A stretch of DNA of 13,585 nt, taken from the NCBI GenBank assembly GCA_004554555.1, contig SFLN01000048.1, forward strand, positions 1 through 13,585, written 5' to 3'. This document shows, in pieces, positions 7,088 to 13,585 of this stretch. The notes under the pieces are model-generated. The model searched no databases. It was not told the DNA's origin and saw only the letters and a program-made list of their open reading frames with translations. The stretch is from [Eubacterium] saphenum. GTDB lineage: Bacteria; Bacillota; Clostridia; Oscillospirales; Ruminococcaceae. The translations under genes were made by a program, and so were the position numbers. The first letter of the stretch is position 1; each line of letters starts with the position of its first letter.

Positions 7088-7132
7088 TACAAAGTATTGC
7101 ATTATTATACATTTTGGAGGAAGTTCATAAAA

Positions 7133-7540
7133 ATGAGCATTTTTGAAGTAGTTAGCGCGATTGTATTAATCATCGCCTGCATTTTTATAGTTGTTGTAGT
7201 TCTCGTAAAGGACACAAAGACGCAGATGTCCCAGACAATTTCGGGTTCTTCGTCCGACAGCTTCTATCAGAAAAATGCCGGCAGAACCAAAGAGGCTATG
7301 CTTAACAAGGCAACCGTTGTTGCGGCGGTCATTTTCTTTGTTCTGGCGATTGCCGTAAACGTCATCAACGTTTACTGGGGCGGCAGCAAAAAAGATGACA
7401 CAAGCAGCGAGTCTTCCGTTGTAAGCGAGGTTTCGGATTCTTCCGAGAGCACCTCGGACTCATCGGAGAGTTCCGCGGATAGTTCGGCTGAAAGCAGCTC
7501 AACGGAGAGCTCGGCAGATAGCAGCTCGTCGGCTCAATAA
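7133..7540 (+). CDS. secG: SecG, protein translocase subunit, with a Ser/Asp/Glu tail
   Basis: This protein has 135 residues from ATG 7133. A longer in-frame opening at 7037 is rejected because it would include the promoter. GGAGGAAG lies upstream with a rather long gap (12 nt from GGAGG). SecG is the small membrane subunit of the SecYEG channel. Two membrane helices (about 3-25 and 62-82) flank a cytosolic loop with the family signature (MSQTISGSSSDSFYQKNAGRTKEAMLNKATVVAAVIFFVLA). Ordinary SecG ends soon after the second helix at about 75-80 residues. Here about 50 further residues follow, almost only Ser, Asp, Glu, Ala and Thr. The tail has internal near-repeats (SSES, SADSS) and imperfect DNA repeats, and is probably disordered. 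The gene is the first of the rightward set and is followed by a terminator and rnr. Confidence 0.9.
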   Translation: MSIFEVVSAIVLIIACIFIVVVVLVKDTKTQMSQTISGSSSDSFYQKNAGRTKEAMLNKATVVAAVIFFVLAIAVNVINVYWGGSKKDDTSSESSVVSEVSDSSESTSDSSESSADSSAESSSTESSADSSSSAQ

Positions 7541-7548
7541 AAAATAAG

Positions 7549-7578
7549 CAGGCAGGCTTTTCGTCTGTCTGTTTTTTT
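7549..7578 (+). terminator. Intrinsic terminator between secG and rnr
   Basis: CAGGCAGGC (7549-7557) pairs with GTCTGTCTG (7563-7571) as a 9-bp stem with two G-U pairs and a TTTTC loop. Seven T residues (7572-7578) follow. No promoter is evident between it and the rnr start at 7601, so rnr probably depends on read-through or on a promoter inside secG. It may act as an attenuator. Confidence 0.75.
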
Positions 7579-7600
7579 CAAGTGTTAAAGAGGAATTTCT

Positions 7601-9754
7601 ATGAACAGTCTTAAAATCAGCGTTTTGAAAGCGCTCTACGAAAACGAGGACGGTCTTTCCGAAAAGGAGCTTGTGAAAAAGCTCGAAATCAACAAGAAAA
7701 ATGTGAAAAAGCTCGAAGCGGCGCTTGCCGATATGAAAAAGTTCGGCGATTTGTCCAACAAAAAGGGCGTCTGGCGGCTCAAGGATTTTGAGCGGTTTTT
7801 CAAGGCGAGAGTTTCCCGAATTAACCCGAAATCCGGCTTCATTACCCGCGAAAGCGACGAGGTTTTCGAGGAATTTTTCGTTCGCGGTAAGGATTTGCGC
7901 GGCGCAATCCCGGGAGATATTGTGCTGGCGATGAAAACCGCCGAGGCTTTCGAGGACAGGTCAGCCGAAGCGACCGTTCTTGCGGTGCTTGAGGAAAGCC
8001 GGGCGCTTCAGACGGGAATTATCGTTGCCGAGGGAAATCGGCTTATGGTTCTCCCCGACAAAATGTGCGCAGAGCCGCTGTTTATCGCAAAGTTCGGCGA
8101 AAAGCAGCTCAAGGTCGGCGATAAGGTTGCGTTCTCGATTAAAAAGCGCGGCTCTCACCACTACGAGCACACCGTTTCCATCGAGGACAGCTTCGGTTCT
8201 TCCGAAAACGCCAAGGCAAGCGCCGAGGCTTATATGCTCGTGAACGGGCTTCACACCGAGTTCCCCGACGAGGTTCTCGCCGAGGCGCAGAAGCTCGATA
8301 TCGACGAGCCCGACGAGGACGAGGTTGCACGCAGACTTGATTTGCGCGGTGAGCCGATTTTCACCATCGACGGCGCGGATACCAAGGACATCGATGACGC
8401 GATTTCGATTTCGCGCACCGAAAACGGCTACAAGCTCGGCGTTCACATCGCGGACGTTTCGCACTATGTGAAAAAAGGAACGGCTATCGACAAGGAAGCC
8501 TTTTATCGCGGCACTTCAATTTACTACGCAGACCAGGTTGTTCCGATGCTCCCGAGAGAGCTTTCCAACGGCATTTGCTCCCTCAACCCCAACGTTGACC
8601 GACTCGCGTTTTCCTGCCTTATGGACGTTTCCAAGGACGGCAAAATCAACTCGTTCCGTTTCGAGAAAACCGTTATCAGGAGCCGCGTCAAGGGCGTTTA
8701 CTCCGAGGTTAACAAAATTATCGACGGTACGGCGGACGAGCAAATCAAGGAAAAATACGCGCGCGTTATCGATAAAATTCCCATTATGGTTGAGCTTGCG
8801 GCAATTCTCGAAAAGAACAGAGCAAACCGCGGCGCTCCCGAAATCGATACCGTTGAAGCGAAAATTATTACCGATGAAAACGGCATTTGCATTAACGTAA
8901 AGCCGCGTGAGCGCGGAACTGCGGAAAAGGTTATCGAGGAATTTATGCTGATGGCAAACAACGCGGCGGCTTCTCTCGCGATGAAGGAGCAGTTCCCGTT
9001 CGTTTACCGCGTCCACGAGCCTCCCGCCGAGGAAAAACTCCTCACGCTCGGCGATACTTTAACCGCGCTCGGCGTTAATCCCGAGGGCATAAACGAAAAA
9101 TCCACGGCTGCCGATTTGGCAAAGGTTCTGCGTGACGCAAAGGATACCGAAAAGTACTCCGTCATAAACAAAATCGTGCTGCGGACGATGATGAAGGCGA
9201 AATATTCCGACGAGCCGCTCGGTCACTACGGCTTGGTTATGCCCGAATACGCGCACTTCACCTCCCCTATCCGCAGACTTGCCGACCTGTCAATTCACCG
9301 CATTCTCACCGATTACGTCTACGCGCTGAACAACGAAAAGCTGGTCAAAAAGTACCAGAAATTCGCTTTCGAGAACGCTCAGCAGGCAAGCGTAACCGAG
9401 CTTTCCGCTGTCAAATGCGAGCGCGAGTGTGAGAATTTCTATATGGCTGAATATATGAAAAATCATATCGGCGAGGAATTTGAAGGAATTATCTCGGGCG
9501 TTTCACCGAGCGGTATTTTCGTTTGCCTTGACAACACTGTCGAAGGTATGATTTCCGTGACAAAGCTCCCTGCGGGCGACTATGACGTTGCTCACGGCGT
9601 TATCCTGACGGGCGCTCCCAACGGAAAGCTGTACACGGTCGGCGATAAGGTTAGAATAAAATGCGAGTCGGTCAGCGTAAACGGCGGTTTTATTGACTTC
9701 GATTTCGCAGATAATATAGATGTAGAAGAGAAAGGATTGATTGAAGATGTCTGA
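7601..9754 (+). CDS. rnr: Ribonuclease R (3'-5' exoribonuclease)
   Basis: This 717-residue protein is a typical Gram-positive RNase R length. Domains in order are an N-terminal winged-helix part (about 1-60), two cold-shock OB folds (about 65-130 and 135-195), the RNB catalytic domain (about 240-570), and an S1 domain (about 625-703). The active-site acidic cluster is in FTIDGADTKDIDDAIS, with Asp257, Asp263, Asp265 and Asp266 matching the four metal-binding Asp of E. coli RNase R. The RNB end motif AHFTSPIRRLADLSIHR is at 551-567. The enzyme degrades structured RNA from the 3' end, and helps in tmRNA-linked RNA decay and rRNA quality control. The ATG has AGAGGA 7 nt upstream. The common Firmicutes order is secG-rnr-smpB. 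Here a MetRS-like gene follows instead, overlapping the rnr stop by 8 nt. Confidence 0.96.
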   Translation: MNSLKISVLKALYENEDGLSEKELVKKLEINKKNVKKLEAALADMKKFGDLSNKKGVWRLKDFERFFKARVSRINPKSGFITRESDEVFEEFFVRGKDLRGAIPGDIVLAMKTAEAFEDRSAEATVLAVLEESRALQTGIIVAEGNRLMVLPDKMCAEPLFIAKFGEKQLKVGDKVAFSIKKRGSHHYEHTVSIEDSFGSSENAKASAEAYMLVNGLHTEFPDEVLAEAQKLDIDEPDEDEVARRLDLRGEPIFTIDGADTKDIDDAISISRTENGYKLGVHIADVSHYVKKGTAIDKEAFYRGTSIYYADQVVPMLPRELSNGICSLNPNVDRLAFSCLMDVSKDGKINSFRFEKTVIRSRVKGVYSEVNKIIDGTADEQIKEKYARVIDKIPIMVELAAILEKNRANRGAPEIDTVEAKIITDENGICINVKPRERGTAEKVIEEFMLMANNAAASLAMKEQFPFVYRVHEPPAEEKLLTLGDTLTALGVNPEGINEKSTAADLAKVLRDAKDTEKYSVINKIVLRTMMKAKYSDEPLGHYGLVMPEYAHFTSPIRRLADLSIHRILTDYVYALNNEKLVKKYQKFAFENAQQASVTELSAVKCERECENFYMAEYMKNHIGEEFEGIISGVSPSGIFVCLDNTVEGMISVTKLPAGDYDVAHGVILTGAPNGKLYTVGDKVRIKCESVSVNGGFIDFDFADNIDVEEKGLIEDV

Positions 9755-11762
9755 CAACAAAAAGGAATTTCACGAAATCCCCCGCCCCGAGTTCCCCAAA
9801 AGAGCGATTATAACCGGCGGTATGCCCTACGGCAACAAAAAGCTCCATTTCGGGCACATCGGCGGCGTGTTCGTTTTCGCGGACTGCTACGCGAGATTTC
9901 TCCGCGACAGAATAGGCGCAGAAAACGTTATTTTCGTGTCGGGAACCGACTGCTACGGCTCGCCTATCGCGGAAAGCTATCGTAAACTCTGCGAGGAAAA
10001 GGGCTTCACCGGCACAATCAAGGATTTCGTCAAGGAAAACCACGACGCGCAGAAGAAAACCCTCGACGACTATATGATTAGCCTTGATATGTTCGGTGCG
10101 TCGGGACTTGGCAGAACTGCGGAAATTCACGACGATGTTACGGACAAGTTTATTCGCAGACTTTACGACAACGGTCACCTCAAAAAAATTGTCACCAAGC
10201 AGTTCTTCGACGAGAAGGCAGGCTGCTTCCTTAACGGCAGACAGGTTGTCGGAAAATGCCCCGTGGACGGCTGTCAGAGCGAAAAGGGCTACGCGGACGA
10301 GTGCGACCTCGGTCACCAGTATATGCCCGAAAATCTGATTGACCCCAAAAGTACCCTCACCGGTGAAACGCCCATTATGAAAGACGTCGAGAACTGGTAC
10401 TTCGATTTGCCGTCCTACAACAAGCTCCTCAAGGAGTACTCCGCGAACATCTCCAAGCAGAAAAACGTCAGAAAGCTCGTTTCCAGCACCATTTCCGAGT
10501 TCCTCGCAGACCCCGTTATCCACATCAAAAACGAGCTGCTCGAACAGTACGAAAAGGTCAAGGCGCAGATGCCCGAGCACGAATTTCTCGAGGAAAAGAA
10601 AAAGCCGTCGTTCACCATCGCGTTTAAAGAGCTGGACGAGATGAACAAGGCTTGCGAAATTCTCGCGGCGAACGGCATACGCTATCGCACGGGAAAAACG
10701 CTTGTTCCGTTCAGACTTACCGGCAACATCGAGTGGGGCGTTAAAGCGCCTATCCTCGAAAACGAGGAGCAGCTCACCGTCTGGGTTTGGCCCGAGAGCC
10801 TTTGGGCGCCGATTTCGTTCACTAAGGCAGCGCTTGAAGCCAAGGGGCGCAGTATGGACGAGTGGAAGGACTTCTGGTGCAGCAAGGACGCGCAGGTTTA
10901 TCAGTTCATCGGCGCGGACAATATCTATTTCTACGGCGTTGCCGAAATGGGTATGTTTATCGCGCTGCAAAAGGGCGAGAATACCGTAAATCCCGCAGAC
11001 GGCGAAATGCAGCTGCCCATTCTCTGCGCAAACAACCACATTCTCTTCCTCGACAAAAAAGCGTCAAGCTCCGGTGCAATCAAGCCCCCTATGGCAGCGG
11101 ATTTGCTCGATTTCTACACCCCCGAGCAGCTTCGTATGCACTTCCTCGGCTTAGGTCTGGGACAGCACAGCGTGAGCTTTATGCCCAAGCCCTACAACCC
11201 CGCCGCAAAGCCCGAAGACCCCGACCCCGTGGTCAAGGACGGATTTCTGCTCTCGAACGTGTTCAACCGCGTTATCAGAACCTGCTTCTACACCGTTCAG
11301 AAGTACTTTGACGGCAATATGCCCGTGGGGGAGGTTTCCGAGGAAATTCTCGCCGAAGCGAAGAAGGCAATCCTCGATTACGAGCGCTTTATGTACCGCT
11401 TTGAGTTCCATCAGGCAACCTATGTTCTCGACAGCTATATCAGAAAAATGTCGAAATATTCGTCAAAGGTGCTCGGCGACGCAGACAAAGCCGATGACAA
11501 CGAAGCGCGCCGTGCCGCTTTGATAAACGTGTTCCACATGATAAGAACCGCGGCTGTTCTGCTCCACCCTATGGCTCCTGCGGGTACCGAGATGATTTTG
11601 GAATACTTGCAGCTCGGCGATGATTTCTGGAGCTGGGACAAGATTTTCGACACGCTTTCCGACTTCACGGGCGGCAAAGACCACAAGCTAAAATTCCTCG
11701 AGCCGAGAGTTGACTTCTTCACAAAGCACCAAAGCCAGCTTTCCTCGGACAATGAAGAATAA
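9747..11762 (+). CDS. metG: Divergent methionyl-tRNA synthetase-like class I enzyme
   Basis: This protein has 671 residues from ATG 9747, with AAAGGA 10 nt upstream. A TTG at 9741 is the alternative start. It overlaps the rnr stop by 8 nt, suggesting translational coupling. The Rossmann start GGMPYGNKKLHFGHIGG carries the HIGH motif (His34, His37), and FVSGTDCYGSPIAE is typical of MetRS. An inserted knuckle at 160-190 has Cys171-x4-Cys176 and Cys186-x3-His190, against the usual two CxxC pairs. The usual Y/F-V-W-x-DAPIGYIS stretch reads VWVWPESLWAPISF (345-358). The KMSKS site is KASSS (438-442), keeping only the first Lys. The anticodon-binding helical domain spans about 497-640 (NVFNRVIRT...QKYFDGNMP). 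No C-terminal EMAP-like domain is present. It is related to MetRS, but its amino acid and tRNA specificity need caution. A terminator follows. Confidence 0.8.
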   Translation: MSDNKKEFHEIPRPEFPKRAIITGGMPYGNKKLHFGHIGGVFVFADCYARFLRDRIGAENVIFVSGTDCYGSPIAESYRKLCEEKGFTGTIKDFVKENHDAQKKTLDDYMISLDMFGASGLGRTAEIHDDVTDKFIRRLYDNGHLKKIVTKQFFDEKAGCFLNGRQVVGKCPVDGCQSEKGYADECDLGHQYMPENLIDPKSTLTGETPIMKDVENWYFDLPSYNKLLKEYSANISKQKNVRKLVSSTISEFLADPVIHIKNELLEQYEKVKAQMPEHEFLEEKKKPSFTIAFKELDEMNKACEILAANGIRYRTGKTLVPFRLTGNIEWGVKAPILENEEQLTVWVWPESLWAPISFTKAALEAKGRSMDEWKDFWCSKDAQVYQFIGADNIYFYGVAEMGMFIALQKGENTVNPADGEMQLPILCANNHILFLDKKASSSGAIKPPMAADLLDFYTPEQLRMHFLGLGLGQHSVSFMPKPYNPAAKPEDPDPVVKDGFLLSNVFNRVIRTCFYTVQKYFDGNMPVGEVSEEILAEAKKAILDYERFMYRFEFHQATYVLDSYIRKMSKYSSKVLGDADKADDNEARRAALINVFHMIRTAAVLLHPMAPAGTEMILEYLQLGDDFWSWDKIFDTLSDFTGGKDHKLKFLEPRVDFFTKHQSQLSSDNEE

Positions 11763-11767
11763 TTTCC

Positions 11768-11797
11768 GCGCTCCTCTTTCGAGGAGCGCTTGTTTTT
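11768..11797 (+). terminator. Strong intrinsic terminator after the MetRS-like gene
   Basis: GCGCTCCTC (11768-11776) and GAGGAGCGC (11781-11789) form a perfect 9-bp GC-rich stem with a TTTC loop. TTGTTTTT follows. It lies 6 bp after the stop codon of the MetRS-like gene and separates it from the ddl promoter. Confidence 0.9.
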
Positions 11798-11840
11798 GGA
11801 AAAAGTTTCACACGAATTGCTCAAATCGACCTTTTTCCCC

Positions 11841-11869
11841 TTGAAATTCCATTCGTTTTGTGTTATAAT
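11841..11869 (+). promoter_or_regulatory. Sigma-A-type promoter for ddl
   Basis: The -35 box is TTGAAA (11841-11846). A 17-bp spacer ends in TGT (extended -10), and the -10 box is a perfect TATAAT (11864-11869). The predicted start near 11876 gives a leader of about 50 nt. A small hairpin at 11888-11901 (CGGGG, AAAA loop, TCCCG) lies in the leader ahead of the AAAGGCAGG ribosome site. No riboswitch shape is evident. Confidence 0.85.
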
Positions 11870-11925
11870 GTAATTTGAGTTATTGTGCGGGGAAAATCCC
11901 GTGAAACAGAGAAAGGCAGGTCATT

Positions 11926-12981
11926 ATGGCTAAACAGAAAATAGCGGTGCTTTTTGGGGGAGTATCAAGCGAACACGAGATTTCACTGATTTCGGCGTAC
12001 TCGGTGCTTACAAATATTCCTGCCGATAAATATGATGTAATTTGTGTGGGAATTACAAAAAAAGGTCACTGGATGTATTATCCCGGTGAATACGAGGATA
12101 TTAAAACGGGCGAATGGGAGAACAATCCCGACTGCTGTACGGCGGTTTTAAGCCCCGACGCGCTTCACAAGGGATTAATTGTTATGGGCAACGACGAAGC
12201 GTACCTGCGCAAGGTTGACGCGGTTTTCCCCGTTCTACACGGTATGAACGGCGAGGACGGCTCTATTCAGGGACTTTGCCAGCTCAGCGGTATCCCCTGC
12301 GTCGGCTGCGATATGACTTCATCGGCTGACTGTATGGACAAATCGGTCACTCACCGTCTGCTCGACGCTGCGGGAATTAAAACAGCTCCGTTCGTCGCGC
12401 TTTGCCGGCTGTCGCTTGAGGATATGGCGAAATCAACCGAGCTTGTCGAGGAAAAACTCGGCTATCCCGTCTACATAAAGCCTGCCTGCGCGGGTTCATC
12501 GGTTGGCGTTTCGCGCGCGGAAAATGCCGAGGAACTCAAAGCGGGACTTAAAGTGGCTTTTGCTCACGGCACGAAGGCTGTTGTCGAGAAAGAAATCATC
12601 GGCAAAGAGGTTGAGTGCGCGGTGCTTGGAAATATCGGCGACCTTCTCGCTTCAATCCCCGGTCAAATCACGCCCGCTGAGGGATTTTACGATTATGACG
12701 CGAAGTATAAAAAAGGTACGTCCGTGCTGGATATCCCCGCGAAGATTTCCCCCGAGCAGACCGAAAAGCTGCGTGAAATTGCCAAAAAAGCTTACAAAGC
12801 GTGCGGGTGCGGAGGAATGGCGAGAGTTGACTTTTTCGTGAATGACGAGGAAATTATCCTCAACGAAATCAACACAATCCCCGGCTTCACCCCTATCAGT
12901 ATGTACCCCAAGCTGATGGAAAATATGGGCATTTCGTATCCCGAGCTGCTCGACAGGCTCATTCAGCTTGCTATGGAATAA
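11926..12981 (+). CDS. ddl: D-alanine--D-alanine ligase
   Basis: This 351-residue ATP-grasp enzyme joins two D-Ala to make the peptidoglycan precursor dipeptide, in the cytoplasm. An N-terminal pre-ATP-grasp part shows VLFGGVSSEHEISL (first-subsite Glu16) and LHGMNGEDGSIQG at 104-116. The central ATP-binding part has KSVTHRLLDAAGI, YPVYIKPACAGSSVGVS (183-196) and VVEKEIIGKEVECAVLG. The omega-loop reads EGFYDYDAKY (252-261) with Tyr255, the Tyr-type loop of D-Ala-D-Ala enzymes rather than VanA (D-Lac) or VanC (D-Ser) types. The Mg2+/ATP end carries GMARVDFF (Arg300, Asp302) and NEINTIPGFTPISMYP (Glu314, Asn316). Ordinary vancomycin-sensitive precursors are therefore expected (inference). The ATG has AAAGGCAGG 5 nt upstream and its own promoter. 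The DUF1934-like gene starts 20 bp after the stop. Confidence 0.96.
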   Translation: MAKQKIAVLFGGVSSEHEISLISAYSVLTNIPADKYDVICVGITKKGHWMYYPGEYEDIKTGEWENNPDCCTAVLSPDALHKGLIVMGNDEAYLRKVDAVFPVLHGMNGEDGSIQGLCQLSGIPCVGCDMTSSADCMDKSVTHRLLDAAGIKTAPFVALCRLSLEDMAKSTELVEEKLGYPVYIKPACAGSSVGVSRAENAEELKAGLKVAFAHGTKAVVEKEIIGKEVECAVLGNIGDLLASIPGQITPAEGFYDYDAKYKKGTSVLDIPAKISPEQTEKLREIAKKAYKACGCGGMARVDFFVNDEEIILNEINTIPGFTPISMYPKLMENMGISYPELLDRLIQLAME

Positions 12982-13001
12982 CAGGAAAACGGAGAAAAAC
13001 A

Positions 13002-13585
13002 TTGGATAATTGTTCGATTACTTTGAATATCAAACAGACCGCCGACGGCTTCACGGACGAGTCGGAGCTGTTTACAAAGGGAGAGTTTCGTCTTCACAAG
13101 GGTTCGTTCTTCATCGACTACGACGAGAGCGAGCGCGTATTGGACAACACGGTCTTCTACCTGACCTTTGACGTCATCGGCGCGGCCTTCTCCACGCTGC
13201 TGGATCTGGGCATCGGCGCTGTGACAGACCTTGTGGACGGAGCCCTCACCGCCTACGGCATCAATCCCGTGGCCCACAGCCTCGTCATCGACGGCATCTT
13301 CACCGGCGTGGGCGGGGTGCTGAGCTTTCTCCCCATCATCGTGACCCTCTTCTTCTTCCTCTCCATTCTGGAGGATACCGGCTATATGGCCCGGGTGGCC
13401 TTCGTCATGGACAAGCTCCTGCGGAAGATCGGCCTCTCCGGCCGGAGCATCGTGCCCATGCTCATCGGCTTCGGCTGCTCCGTCCCCGCCATCATGGCCA
13501 CAAGGACCGTGTCCTCCGACCGGGACCGGAAAATGACCATCCTCCTGACGCCCTACATGAGCTGCTCCGCCAAGATCGCCATCTA
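13002..13585 (+). CDS. In-frame join of a DUF1934-like start and a FeoB membrane fragment (partial)
   Basis: A single open frame of 194 codons runs to the window edge. It begins at TTG 13002, with GGAG 7 nt upstream and no nearby ATG. Residues 1-44 (ending in FFIDYDESE) match the start of DUF1934/YwiB-type beta-barrel proteins, which often occur in Firmicutes and are about 140 residues long. From about residue 51 the protein becomes the membrane core of the ferrous iron transporter FeoB: VFYLTFDVIGA, IDGIFTGVGGVLSFLP, FFFLSILEDTGYMARVAFVMDKLLRKIGLSGRS, IGFGCSVPAIMATRT and LLTPYMSCSAKIAI. The FeoB G-domain is absent. The FeoB part prefers codons ending in C or G (CTC, TCC, CGG, ATC), unlike the genes before it. 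Most likely this is two different genes joined by misassembly. A real fusion would be very unusual because both parts are broken. Confidence 0.75.
   Translation, partial: MDNCSITLNIKQTADGFTDESELFTKGEFRLHKGSFFIDYDESERVLDNTVFYLTFDVIGAAFSTLLDLGIGAVTDLVDGALTAYGINPVAHSLVIDGIFTGVGGVLSFLPIIVTLFFFLSILEDTGYMARVAFVMDKLLRKIGLSGRSIVPMLIGFGCSVPAIMATRTVSSDRDRKMTILLTPYMSCSAKIAI
13134..13160. other. Junction between native sequence and FeoB-like GC-rich sequence
   Basis: DUF1934 similarity ends at Glu44 (codon ends 13133), and FeoB similarity is clear from about Tyr53 (13158-13160). The six to eight codons between (RVLDNTVF) cannot be assigned firmly to either side. GC content and third-position bias rise sharply after this point: one 60-base row, 13441-13500, has about 68% G+C. 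No inverted repeats or target duplication that would mark an insertion sequence are seen. Confidence 0.7.

Larger units (their letters stand above)
6919..7132. promoter_or_regulatory. Divergent control region between the HAD gene and secG
   Basis: This is the longest gene-free stretch, 214 bp and AT-rich. It holds the leftward promoter, the 15-bp palindrome, the rightward promoter, and two leaders of about 40 nt. No small open frame with a ribosome site and no structured RNA were recognised. Having nearly equal promoters back to back suggests both gene sets are constitutive or share a control. Confidence 0.7.

Noticed and set aside
7037..7132. N-terminal extension of SecG from an upstream ATG
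   Set aside because: It would include the -35 and -10 boxes of the promoter. The ATG at 7133 gives a normal SecG N-terminus.
9690..11039. 449-residue open frame on the minus strand opposite the MetRS-like gene
   Set aside because: It is antisense to a clearly recognised synthetase, shows no family motif, and reflects codon bias of the true strand.
11888..11901. Hairpin in the ddl leader as a possible riboswitch or attenuator
   Set aside because: Only a 5-bp stem with one wobble and no T run. It is too small for a known riboswitch class, and the leader is only about 50 nt.
11926..12981. Possible vancomycin-resistance (VanA- or VanC-type) ligase
   Set aside because: The omega-loop EGFYDYDAKY is the D-Ala-D-Ala type, and no vanH, vanX or vanT-like neighbour is present.
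13134..13585. FeoB gene inserted by a mobile element
   Set aside because: No transposase, terminal repeats or target duplication are visible. The clean in-frame switch and lost FeoB G-domain fit a chimeric assembly better.

Overview
The window looks like a piece of a low-to-mid GC Gram-positive (Firmicutes, Clostridia-type, probably Oscillospirales-like) chromosome. Supporting signs are a stand-alone SecG next to RNase R, purine-rich Shine-Dalgarno sites (AAAGGA, GGAG), sigma-A promoters with TGn extended -10 boxes and 17-bp spacers, TTG starts, and a DUF1934-type gene. No mobile element, CRISPR array, rRNA or tRNA gene was recognised. The contents are mostly housekeeping and conserved-hypothetical genes.

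Left arm (1-6918, all minus strand, so read right to left). A strong promoter near 6964-6992 drives a beta-phosphoglucomutase-like HAD phosphatase (6268-6918). It is followed by a FapA/DUF342 protein (4786-6234), a membrane-anchored NlpC/P60-like protein that has lost its catalytic residues (4105-4698), and a degenerate DRE-TIM/HMGL-like barrel protein (3101-4066). Then come a Cof-type HAD phosphatase (2290-3078), a CNNM/CorC (TlyC-like) membrane protein (1005-2270), a small NfeD-like membrane protein (391-1008), and a secreted protein cut by the window edge (1-333). Tight spacing suggests one long transcript, interrupted by two weak terminator- or attenuator-like hairpins on either side of the NlpC/P60-like gene.

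Centre (6919-7132). A 214-bp divergent control region holds two near-consensus promoters pointing away from each other. A perfect 15-bp palindrome lies between them.

Right arm (7133-12981, plus strand). secG carries an unusual Ser/Asp/Glu tail and is followed by an intrinsic terminator. Next come rnr and an overlapping divergent methionyl-tRNA synthetase-like gene, which is closed by a strong terminator. A second near-consensus promoter then drives ddl (D-Ala-D-Ala ligase). Together these serve protein export, RNA turnover, translation and cell-wall precursor synthesis.

Right end (13002-13585). A DUF1934-like gene begins normally after ddl, then within about 27 bp turns in frame into the membrane region of a GC-rich FeoB iron transporter with different codon use. 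This is most likely an assembly chimera at a contig end. A real fusion is possible but less likely.

No clear new multi-gene system was found. The best leads are the divergent MetRS-like enzyme, the two degenerate 'pseudoenzyme' neighbours, and the chimeric end.
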